Positions 51,243-59,250 of a DNA stretch of 64,000 bases are shown piece after piece (the stretch's first letter is position 1; every line of letters begins with the position of its first letter). Source of the stretch: Alcanivorax sp. (lineage in GTDB: Bacteria > Pseudomonadota > Gammaproteobacteria > Pseudomonadales > Alcanivoracaceae); assembly GCF_002726155.1 (NCBI RefSeq), contig NZ_PBSH01000031.1, positions 62,001 to 126,000 of the forward strand. The letters are read 5' to 3'. Below the pieces are notes generated by a model. It did not search any database, was not told where the DNA came from, and worked only from the letters and a program-made list of their open reading frames with translations. The position numbers and the translations under genes were made by a program.

Positions 51243-52316
51243 ATGGCGCAGGAATCCATCGATAAAAGCCTGTTACAGACGTTTGTGCCGGTTAACGCCC
51301 TGTCCGGAGATCAGCTGGACTGGTTGCTCGACCAGCAGGAAGTGTGCCGCTATGCGTCAGATGATGTCCTTTTTTCGCTGGGTGATCAGGATAACACCAC
51401 GATTTATCTGCTCAGTGGCCGGGTAGAGCTCACCGATGAAGAGGGCAAAAGCCATACGGTGAGCGCCGGTGATACCGCGTCCTGGCATCCGCTGGAGCAC
51501 GCACAGCCCCGTCGTAGTACCGCGAAAGCCGTGGGTGAGGTGAGCGTGGTGCGCTTTGACAGCTTCCGGCTGGACACCATTTTGTCCTGGGACCAGTCGG
51601 CGGGTTACGTCATTCTTGATATTAATGCCAACTCCGCCTACCAGAACGACCGGGAATGGATGATCCGGTTGCTCAAGTCCAAGCTGTTCCACCGGGTGCC
51701 GCCGACCAATATTCTGGAAATTTTCCGCCGCCTCAAAGCCACCCGCCACAAAGAAGGTGAGGTGATTATTCGTCAGGGAGAGGCGGCTGACTGCTGCTAT
51801 ATCCTGAAAGAAGGGGTGTGCGAGGTATCAATTGGTCTGGGCGAGGGCGAGCCGACCCCGGTAGCCATGCTGGAAGAGGGGCAGTGGTTTGGCGAAGAGG
51901 CGCTGTTATCAGGCAAGCCACGTAATGCCACGGTGACCATGGCCACAGACGGGGTGCTGATGAAGCTGGATCGGCAGGACTTTGATGCCCTGCTGCGTGA
52001 GCCCATCATCAATACCATGCCGGGAGATCAGGTGCTGTCCTCTGCCGAGAAGGGCGCCTGGTGGCTGGATGTGCGCACCAGTGATGAATTTGACCAGGAG
52101 CATCTGGTGGGGGCCACCAACATGCCCCTGAATGTGTTGCGGCTGAAATCCCGCCTGCTGGACCCGGGCAAGACCTATATCGCCTACTGCGATACCGGGC
52201 GACGTAGCGCCACCGCCGCTTTTCTGTTAAAAAACGCCGGCCTGGATGTGATCGTGCTGGATGGCGGCCTGAATGCCAATGCTGGTACCCTGCACGAGTA
52301 CCTGACTCAGGGGTAG
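51243..52316 (+). CDS. Tandem cyclic-nucleotide-binding domains fused to a rhodanese domain
   Basis: A 357-residue cytoplasmic protein. Residues about 15-120 and 140-260 are two cNMP-binding folds (VLFSLGDQDNTTIYLLSGRV; EVIIRQGEAADCCYILKEGV, then GQWFGEEALLSGKPRNATVT, the phosphate cassette position). Residues about 270-357 are a rhodanese domain with the active-site cysteine in YCDTGRRSA (C316) and DVRTSDEFDQEHLVGATNMP. No output DNA-binding domain. It probably links cyclic-nucleotide or acyl ligand sensing to persulfide chemistry. It lies alone before nadK. Confidence 0.85.
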   Translation: MAQESIDKSLLQTFVPVNALSGDQLDWLLDQQEVCRYASDDVLFSLGDQDNTTIYLLSGRVELTDEEGKSHTVSAGDTASWHPLEHAQPRRSTAKAVGEVSVVRFDSFRLDTILSWDQSAGYVILDINANSAYQNDREWMIRLLKSKLFHRVPPTNILEIFRRLKATRHKEGEVIIRQGEAADCCYILKEGVCEVSIGLGEGEPTPVAMLEEGQWFGEEALLSGKPRNATVTMATDGVLMKLDRQDFDALLREPIINTMPGDQVLSSAEKGAWWLDVRTSDEFDQEHLVGATNMPLNVLRLKSRLLDPGKTYIAYCDTGRRSATAAFLLKNAGLDVIVLDGGLNANAGTLHEYLTQG

Positions 52317-52394
52317 CGCTTGCCGGATGGTGAGACTGCCCGATTTTCGGGTTTCGCATCACCCAACGCAGCTTTACCTGAATGAGACCCCCCT

Positions 52395-53285
52395 GTGGCG
52401 CAAGAGAAATTTCGCAATATCGGATTAATTGCACGGTCGGAAAGTGAGCAGGCGCTCTATTCATTGCGCCAGCTGATCCATTTTCTGCATGGCCGTGATT
52501 GCACCGTCATCCTCGATAAACACATTATCGGCAATCTGCCGGAGATGGGTTTGCAGGCCGCCAGTGCTTCGCAAATGGGCGAGTCCTGCGATCTGGTAAT
52601 TGTGGTCGGGGGCGATGGCAGTTTGCTGGGCGCTGCGCGCATTTTGTCCCGCTATAACGTGCCGGTACTGGGCGTGAACCGCGGCCACCTGGGTTTCCTT
52701 ACCGATATTCTTCCCTCTGAAATCGAATCCCGGGTCGGTCAGGTGCTGGATGGTGAATACAGCACGGAAAAGCGCTTCCTGCTGGATCTGGAAGTACGCC
52801 GGGGCAAAACCGTGGTGGGTGAGGGCAGCGCCCTGAACGATATCGTGTTGCTGTCGGGTGACAGTGTGCACATGATCGATTTTGAATTGATGATCGATGG
52901 GCATTTTGTTTATGGGCAGCGCTCCGATGGCCTGATTATCTCTACACCTACCGGCTCTACCGCCTACGCCTTGTCCGGCGGCGGGCCCATCATGCATCCC
53001 AAGCTTGACGCCATGGTGCTGGTTCCCCTGAATCCCCATACCCTGACCAGCCGCCCGTTGGTCGTGGCCGGTGACAGTGAAATTAAAATCCACATCACCA
53101 CGGAAAAAGTACGACCCCTGGTCAGCTGCGATGGCACAGAAGGGATTCGTCTGCAGGTGGATGATGTGATCGCGATCCGTAAAAAACCGCATCGTCTCCA
53201 CCTGATTCATCCTCCGGGGCACGATTTTTATCAGGCATGTCGGTCCAAGCTGGGGTGGAGCTCCCGGCCCGGTGACAGCAACTGA
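52395..53285 (+). CDS. nadK: NAD kinase
   Basis: Phosphorylates NAD to NADP with ATP (or polyphosphate) in the cytoplasm. It has 296 residues, as in E. coli. Start is GTG 52395, matching the family start (FRNIGLIAR at residues 6-14); the ribosome-binding site is weak. Motifs: VGGDGSLLGAARI (71-83), ALNDIVL (146-152) and STPTGSTAYALSGGGPI (183-199). It is followed by yeaC after 66 nt. The 5' neighbour is the cNMP/rhodanese gene, 78 nt away. Confidence 0.96.
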   Translation: MAQEKFRNIGLIARSESEQALYSLRQLIHFLHGRDCTVILDKHIIGNLPEMGLQAASASQMGESCDLVIVVGGDGSLLGAARILSRYNVPVLGVNRGHLGFLTDILPSEIESRVGQVLDGEYSTEKRFLLDLEVRRGKTVVGEGSALNDIVLLSGDSVHMIDFELMIDGHFVYGQRSDGLIISTPTGSTAYALSGGGPIMHPKLDAMVLVPLNPHTLTSRPLVVAGDSEIKIHITTEKVRPLVSCDGTEGIRLQVDDVIAIRKKPHRLHLIHPPGHDFYQACRSKLGWSSRPGDSN

Positions 53286-53318
53286 TGCGGGTTGTCTGTT
53301 CGTGTTGCATGAAGCGTG

Positions 53319-53338
53319 CCGCGTGCTGCGGTTTTTTT
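53319..53338 (+). terminator. Weak hairpin with T run after nadK (class-E arm)
   Basis: CCGC-GTGCT-GCGG followed by seven T's, 33 nt after nadK. The same stretch (53310-53322) carries the inverted 13-mer GCGGCACGCTTCA found in the class-E element at 33155, so a repeat arm appears to double as terminator. Read-through into yeaC is likely given the short stem. Confidence 0.5.
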
Positions 53339-53351
53339 GAAGAGTGAAACC

Positions 53352-53624
53352 ATGAGCTACCAAAGTTTTGAAGACCTTATTGCGTCCATGTCTGCAGAAG
53401 CCTGCGACAACATGCGCCGTGCGGTGGAAACCGGGAAGTGGGCGGATGGCCGCGTTTTAACCCGTGAGCAAAAGGAGCTTTGCCTGCAGGCGGTGATTGC
53501 CTGGGAGCAGCAGAACCTGCCGGAAGAGCAGCGCACCGGGTATATGGAGCAGGCCTGCAAGAGCAGTGAAGAAAAACCGGAAGAACAGCCAGTAATCCTG
53601 CGTGGCCCGGATACATTGCAGTAA
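53352..53624 (+). CDS. yeaC: YeaC family protein (DUF1315)
   Basis: Small conserved protein of unknown function, 90 residues from ATG 53352; the upstream in-frame ATG at 53316 lies in the nadK terminator region and is rejected. Family hallmarks: SFEDLIASMSAEACDNMRRA, GKWADGRVLTREQKELCLQA, WEQQNLPEEQRTGYM. The C-terminal tail is Glu/Pro-rich. It is often found in Gammaproteobacteria near cell-cycle or metabolic genes; no function is proposed. The 281-nt gap after it holds a weak hairpin at 53681-53698 and no gene. Confidence 0.9.
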   Translation: MSYQSFEDLIASMSAEACDNMRRAVETGKWADGRVLTREQKELCLQAVIAWEQQNLPEEQRTGYMEQACKSSEEKPEEQPVILRGPDTLQ

Positions 53625-53680
53625 ACATATTTTAATTATTTGAATACTTTTCGTCGGTGACCGGCGAGTCGTCCCTGAAA

Positions 53681-53698
53681 AAACGCCTGCCGGCGTTT
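53681..53698 (+). terminator. Weak hairpin after yeaC
   Basis: A 7-bp stem (AAACGCC / GGCGTTT) with TGCC loop and only three T's within the stem end; possible terminator 56 nt after yeaC. Confidence 0.4.
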
Positions 53699-53905
53699 CC
53701 CGCCATTATTTTTCTGTTCCGCGCGTTTGTGGAAAAACGGAATTAATGTATTCTTCCTAGAAACCTCACTTCGGTAGTGGGGTTAGCGTAGGCACAAATA
53801 ATTCGTTTGGCTAAAGAGCCTTCTGCTGCTTGTATCAAGCCCCCCCTGAGTGTAAGTGCAGGCAACGGCAGGAATTAGATAATAAAAAGTGGTTTGGGAG
53901 AGATC

Positions 53906-56290
53906 ATGAATACTTATAAAAAGGTACTGCCTCTGGCAGTGGCTATGGCACTGGCTGCCTGTGGCGGCGGGAGCGACACGGTACCGGACCAGAGCGAAGG
54001 GGCCACCTTCCTTGGTACTTACCCGAAATTTAACCCTGTCACATCGGATCTGCCTCTTAACACTGATCTGATTTTTGCCGATGCGTCCACCAGTGATGGC
54101 ACGGCGAATGTTGGCGTGCCGGATAACGCGATCGAAGCTGCTGTTAATAGCCTGGATGGTTTTTCGGTTACGGCCTATTTTGATATCGCCTTCGCTGGCG
54201 GTTCTATTGACCCCGACAGTATCTGTACCCCGGTTCAAGCCGCCATGGGGGCCATGTGCCAGCCAAATGTTTTTCTTATTCCTCTTGATACCTCGGGCGG
54301 TGACGGTGATGCGCTGAACCCCGGCAATATTGTTGGCGTCGATATGGCTGCACTGGCAACGACGGCATACTCGGCCTCAACGGCATCGGTGGATGGCGGC
54401 ACTGATAACGTGCTGCGTATCACTCCGGCCATTCCGCTGATGGCGAAAAGCAAGTATCTGGTGTTTGTAACTGATGGCTTGCTGAACTCTCAGGGCGACC
54501 CTGTTGGCGGTTCTGCCTCCTACCAGTTAATGGGGGCCGATGCTCCTCCAGTGCCAGCCAGCCTGGCACCTGTGCGTGGCGCTGTTCAGGGATGGGAAAC
54601 CATTGCTGGTGGCGTGCTGTTTGCCAATGGTCTGGCTGCCGATCCGGTATCCGCGAAAGACTCTGTGGTGATTTCCTACACCTTTACGACTACGGATCCT
54701 CTGACTCCGCTGGTTGCCATGGCGGCGCCTCGTGCGGCAGTGACCCAAGCCCAGATTGATGCCGGCCAGGATCCGATGGTGGCTGCAGGTAACGCCGCAG
54801 ATCTGGAAACAAACGGGCTGTTGAGCACACCGAAAGCGCGTTTCGTTGACGTCAATGCCGCCACCGGTTTGGATTTCAGTACCCTGACTCAGGGAGCGCT
54901 GGCTGCTGATGCTGGTAAGCTGTATACCGGTGCCATTGAGCTTCCCTATTATCTGAAGGCGCCGGCCAGTGCCTCTGATCTGAGCTTCCTGCAAACATCT
55001 TGGACTGCGGACCAGGTTCTCGGCTCGCAGCTGGGAGAGGGTGTGCCGCCCATGGATGTGGACGGTTCATTCAATGTGACTTACCGCTATCCGTTTGCGG
55101 CGCGAATGGGTAACGAAACTGTACCTCTGCAGGTAACCTTGCCGAACCCGGCAAGCCAGCCGGCAGAACTTGGCGGTGCCACCTGTGCGAATGTCCGCGA
55201 TAGCTCGGGTTACCCCACGGTTATCTATGTGCACGGCATTACCAGTGACCGGACCTCGGTAATGGCGCTGGGCCACACACTGGCGTCCAAGTGTGTGGCG
55301 ACAGTGGCCATTGACCTTCCGGTTCACGGTGTTCCGGCCAACAGTGCCTTTGCTGGTGCGCTCAATGTGGAAAACAGCGCGTTGATCCCGTTCTCTACGC
55401 TGTATGGCGATACCCTGCGTGAGCGGCACTTTAATGTGGCCCAGGATGCTGCGGGCAATCCGGCGCCGATGAACTTTACTAACCCTACCGCTCTTGACGG
55501 TGCGGGTGCATGGTTTATCAACCTTGCTGACCTGACCAATACTCGTGACAACCTGCGCCAATCGGTTATGGATCTGCTGAACCTGAATGCGAGCATTCAG
55601 GCGATCAGTGATCTGGATATCGATGGCAACGGTTCGCTTGATGTGGATAACGTGACGGTTGTTGGCGCTTCATTGGGCACCATCGTTGGTTCGGTGTTCA
55701 CCACAGTTAACCAGATTGCCATGGGCAACGATGCCAGCTTCGGCAGCAACCTGAACGCGATCCAGGGTTTCGTAGGGTCCGTTGGCGGTACGCAACTGGC
55801 TCACCTGCTGAATAATTCCGATACCTTCGCACCGCGTATCCAGGCAGGGCTTGCCGCCAATGGCGTTCAAGTCGGCACGTCGGACTACGAGAAGTTCCTG
55901 TATGTGGCGCAAAGCACGGTGTCGTCCGGTGATCCGGTGAATTTCGCGGCGACCCTTGGCACTCTTGGGGTACCGGTTTTGCTCCAGCAGGTTAATGGTG
56001 ACACCGTTGTACCCAATGGTGATGCATCGTTGCCTTTGATGGGGACAGATGGTCTGTCTTCTCTGGTAGGCGCTGTGCAACTGACACCGGGTGAGCAAGA
56101 TGTTTCCGGCACCCCGGGCATCGTCAAGATGACCGCTGGTGGCCATGGTTCGTTGCTGACGCCTTCTGGTGGTGCGCCTCAGGTAACGGCGGAGCTTCAG
56201 ACCCAGGCGGTGAGCTTCATTCTCTCGGGTGGTGCACAAACGGCCGTGGGTGCAGCTGCGCCGGCGGATGTGGAAACTCCAGCTCCCTGA
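53906..56290 (+). CDS. Lipoprotein lipase/phospholipase, VolA/Pla-1-like
   Basis: Surface-exposed lipolytic lipoprotein of 794 residues. ATG 53906 follows GGGAGAG. The signal peptide ends in a lipobox (VAMALAACGGGSD). An N-terminal lipase-N domain covers about 20-300, followed by an alpha/beta-hydrolase with VIYVHGITSDRTSVMALG and the nucleophile elbow VVGASLGTIVG (S589). It is similar to VolA of Vibrio and the Pla-1/cef family, which cleave lysophospholipids or triglycerides outside the cell. An acidic loop (DLDIDGNGSLDVDNVT) near 575 may bind calcium. Such enzymes feed fatty acids to the beta-oxidation genes of this window (inference). Confidence 0.88.
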   Translation: MNTYKKVLPLAVAMALAACGGGSDTVPDQSEGATFLGTYPKFNPVTSDLPLNTDLIFADASTSDGTANVGVPDNAIEAAVNSLDGFSVTAYFDIAFAGGSIDPDSICTPVQAAMGAMCQPNVFLIPLDTSGGDGDALNPGNIVGVDMAALATTAYSASTASVDGGTDNVLRITPAIPLMAKSKYLVFVTDGLLNSQGDPVGGSASYQLMGADAPPVPASLAPVRGAVQGWETIAGGVLFANGLAADPVSAKDSVVISYTFTTTDPLTPLVAMAAPRAAVTQAQIDAGQDPMVAAGNAADLETNGLLSTPKARFVDVNAATGLDFSTLTQGALAADAGKLYTGAIELPYYLKAPASASDLSFLQTSWTADQVLGSQLGEGVPPMDVDGSFNVTYRYPFAARMGNETVPLQVTLPNPASQPAELGGATCANVRDSSGYPTVIYVHGITSDRTSVMALGHTLASKCVATVAIDLPVHGVPANSAFAGALNVENSALIPFSTLYGDTLRERHFNVAQDAAGNPAPMNFTNPTALDGAGAWFINLADLTNTRDNLRQSVMDLLNLNASIQAISDLDIDGNGSLDVDNVTVVGASLGTIVGSVFTTVNQIAMGNDASFGSNLNAIQGFVGSVGGTQLAHLLNNSDTFAPRIQAGLAANGVQVGTSDYEKFLYVAQSTVSSGDPVNFAATLGTLGVPVLLQQVNGDTVVPNGDASLPLMGTDGLSSLVGAVQLTPGEQDVSGTPGIVKMTAGGHGSLLTPSGGAPQVTAELQTQAVSFILSGGAQTAVGAAAPADVETPAP

Positions 56291-56310
56291 TTCACAGTTA
56301 GTCTCCAATA

Positions 56311-56346
56311 AACGACAACACCCCGCCTCGGCGGGGTGTTGTCGTT
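56311..56346 (+). terminator. Very strong perfect hairpin after the lipase gene
   Basis: A 17-bp perfect inverted repeat (AACGACAACACCCCGCC and complement) with only TC between the arms, so the actual loop is CTCG or similar. No T run beyond the stem; the 3' arm itself ends GTTGTCGTT. It lies 20 nt after the lipase stop and 51 nt before pepN. Confidence 0.75.
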
Positions 56347-56396
56347 CTGGGCTAACGATTAAGATGGCGGTTCCCGTGATTTGTCAGGAGCAGTAG

Positions 56397-59018
56397 ATGG
56401 AAACCGCGCACAGTGCAGTCAAGACTACCCGTCTGGTGGATTACCAGCCGCCGGCCTATCTGGTCGATAGTGTGGCACTGGATGTAGATATTCGCGATGG
56501 TGTGACCACGGTGACCAGTAGTCTGTCTCTGCGTCGCAATCCCGCCTTTCCTGACGCCACAGTAATGATCTTCAACGGTGAAAGCCTCCTCTTACGCACC
56601 CTGGCGCTGGATGATGTGGTGCTCGATAGTGACCGCTATCACTATGAAAACGGCCTGTTAACCGTCGAGGGATTGCCTGAAGCCTGTGTGCTCACCTCCG
56701 TGGTCGATATCGAGCCGGAAAAAAACACCGCGCTGGAAGGGCTGTATCAGTCCAACGGAATGTATTGCACCCAGTGTGAAGCGGAAGGCTTTCGCCACAT
56801 TACCTTTTTCCCGGATCGCCCGGATGTGCTGGCCCGGTTCACTACCACCGTGCGGGCTGATAAAGCCCGTTATCCGTTGTTACTCTCCAACGGTAATCCC
56901 GTGGCCTGGGGGGAAGAAGAGGAAGGCGGGAACGGTCGCCACTGGGTGACCTGGGAAGACCCGTTCCCGAAACCCTGTTATCTGTTTGCGCTCGTAGCCG
57001 GAGACCTGGCGTGCCTGGAGGGCACTTTCGTGACGGTTTCCGGGCGCAAGGTGGCATTGCGCTTGTATGCCGAGCACCGTGATCTGGACAAGCTGGACCA
57101 TGCCATGGCGTCGCTGAAAAACGCCATGCGCTGGGATGAGCAGGTTTACGGCCGGGAATACGATCTGGATATCTACATGATCGTGGCGGTCAGCCATTTC
57201 AATATGGGTGCCATGGAAAATAAGGGTCTGAATATTTTCAACACCTCCTGTGTGCTGGCGCATCCCTCCACTACCACAGACGCAGGTTTCCAGCGGGTGG
57301 AATCTGTGGTGGCTCACGAATACTTCCATAACTGGTCCGGTAATCGGGTGACCTGTCGCGACTGGTTCCAGCTAAGCCTGAAGGAAGGGTTTACGGTCTT
57401 TCGCGATCAGCAGTTTTCGGCTGACATGAATTCCGCTGCCGTTCAGCGGGTGGAGAACGTGGATTTCCTGGTGAACCACCAATTCCCGGAAGATCAGGGG
57501 CCCATGGCCCACGCAGTTCGCCCGGAGGAATATCAGAAAATTGATAATTTCTACACCCTGACCATTTATGAAAAGGGCGCGGAAATTGTTCGCATGCAGT
57601 ATCACTTGCTGGGGGCGGAGAATTTCCGCAAGGCTACAGACCATTATTTCCAGGCGAATGATGGCAAAGCGGTAACCTGTGATGACTTCGTGGCCAGCAT
57701 GGAGGCCGTTTCCGGCCGTGATCTGGGCCAGTTCAAGCGCTGGTACAGCCAGGCGGGTACGCCAATACTGACCGTTACAGATGAGTACCGTGACGGGCAG
57801 TATCATCTTACTTTTCGTCAACATACTCCTGCCACCCCCGGTCAGGAGGACAAGCAGCCGTTGGTGATCCCCATCCGCCTGGCCCTTCTGGATAAACAGG
57901 GTGCGCCCTGTGCTCTGGACGCGAGCGGGCAAGGCGAGCGGGTCATCATCGTGGATAAGGCACAAGATACTGTGTCCTTCTCCGTGCCAGAAGGCGTGAC
58001 GCCTTCGTTGCTGCGTGGTTTCTCCGCCCCGGTGGTGCTGGATTATGACTACACGCCGGCGCAGCTGGCACGCCTGCTGGCGTATGACAGTGATGGCTAT
58101 TGTCGATGGAATGCGGCTCAGCGCCTTTACTTCGCCGCCCTGGATCGGCTGGTGGCTGAGCCCGGGGAGGCGAATGCAGAAGCTGCGGCGCTGGTTCCTG
58201 TGCTGGAGCAAGTCATCGCACGCAGCGATGAAGACCCCGCTCAGGCCGCGCTGTTGCTCACCTTGCCCAGTGAAGTGGCATTGGGTGACCGGCATACCCC
58301 CTTGAACCCAGCATCCATTCACTTGGCGCATCGCGCCATGAAACGGGCATTGGGTAAGGCCTTGCAGGCACACTGGCTGTCTCTGGCAGAAAATCTGCTG
58401 GCGACGGAGTTGAGCATGGATGGCCGTGCCATGGGGCGGCGGCAATTGCGTAATCTGGCGCTGGACTTTTTAGCAGCAGGCGAACATGACGAAGCAGGGC
58501 GCTTGGCGGTGGAATTGTTTGAGCTTCCCCTGTGCATGAGTGAAGAGTTGGGGGCGCTGAAGGTGCTGGTGCACCATGACTTGCCAGGGGCAGACCAGGC
58601 TCTGGCGCAGTTTGCTGAACGGTGGCAGGACGAAGCACTGGTGATGGATCAGTGGTTCGCGGTGCAGGCCACTGTGCCGGGCGAGCAGACCGTCGATCGG
58701 GTCAATGGCTTGCTGGAGCATCCTGCCTTTGACTGGAAAACGCCGAACCGGGTGCGGGCTCTGGTGGGAACATTCACCAATGGCAACCCGTCGGCCTTCC
58801 ATGCGGAAAATGGAGCGGGGTACCGCTTGTTTGCCCAGGCGCTGACCCGGTTGGATGCGATCAACCCACAGGTGGCGGCCCGCCTGGCCAATGGGGCGGC
58901 GCGCCTGCCGAAGCTCGAACCGCAGCGGCGGGAGCGGCTGGCAGAGGTGCTTTCCGGAGTGCAAAAAAGTGCATCGGATAACGTGGTAGAGGTGCTGGGC
59001 CGCATCCTGTCATCCTGA
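56397..59018 (+). CDS. pepN: Aminopeptidase N
   Basis: Cytoplasmic M1 zinc aminopeptidase removing N-terminal residues from peptides, 873 residues, as in E. coli (870). Active-site motifs: exopeptidase GAMEN (271-275), zinc-binding HEYFH (H307, E308, H311) and the third ligand E330 in LSLKEG. The N-terminal beta domain starts LVDYQPPAYLVDSVALDVDI; the C-terminal half is the long helical bundle. ATG 56397 follows CAGGAGCAGT. No signal peptide. Confidence 0.96.
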   Translation: METAHSAVKTTRLVDYQPPAYLVDSVALDVDIRDGVTTVTSSLSLRRNPAFPDATVMIFNGESLLLRTLALDDVVLDSDRYHYENGLLTVEGLPEACVLTSVVDIEPEKNTALEGLYQSNGMYCTQCEAEGFRHITFFPDRPDVLARFTTTVRADKARYPLLLSNGNPVAWGEEEEGGNGRHWVTWEDPFPKPCYLFALVAGDLACLEGTFVTVSGRKVALRLYAEHRDLDKLDHAMASLKNAMRWDEQVYGREYDLDIYMIVAVSHFNMGAMENKGLNIFNTSCVLAHPSTTTDAGFQRVESVVAHEYFHNWSGNRVTCRDWFQLSLKEGFTVFRDQQFSADMNSAAVQRVENVDFLVNHQFPEDQGPMAHAVRPEEYQKIDNFYTLTIYEKGAEIVRMQYHLLGAENFRKATDHYFQANDGKAVTCDDFVASMEAVSGRDLGQFKRWYSQAGTPILTVTDEYRDGQYHLTFRQHTPATPGQEDKQPLVIPIRLALLDKQGAPCALDASGQGERVIIVDKAQDTVSFSVPEGVTPSLLRGFSAPVVLDYDYTPAQLARLLAYDSDGYCRWNAAQRLYFAALDRLVAEPGEANAEAAALVPVLEQVIARSDEDPAQAALLLTLPSEVALGDRHTPLNPASIHLAHRAMKRALGKALQAHWLSLAENLLATELSMDGRAMGRRQLRNLALDFLAAGEHDEAGRLAVELFELPLCMSEELGALKVLVHHDLPGADQALAQFAERWQDEALVMDQWFAVQATVPGEQTVDRVNGLLEHPAFDWKTPNRVRALVGTFTNGNPSAFHAENGAGYRLFAQALTRLDAINPQVAARLANGAARLPKLEPQRRERLAEVLSGVQKSASDNVVEVLGRILSS

Positions 59019-59250
59019 TTCCGGGGGCACCGCCGGATGGGCTTGTACGGGGCGAATTAGGGGATGACCGGCTAGTCGTTAATAATAGAGTACACAGGGG
59101 ATTTATTTTTTTTCCTGATGTGTAAGAATTATGCATTAGCTCGGGCGGTGGTTTGTATCAGGAAGAATGATGGGACCTGCTGCAAATGGGAGCTACTGTT
59201 GCCCGAGTAAAAAACAATAAAGCCATGCGCATGGCAATTCGGAGAGCTAC

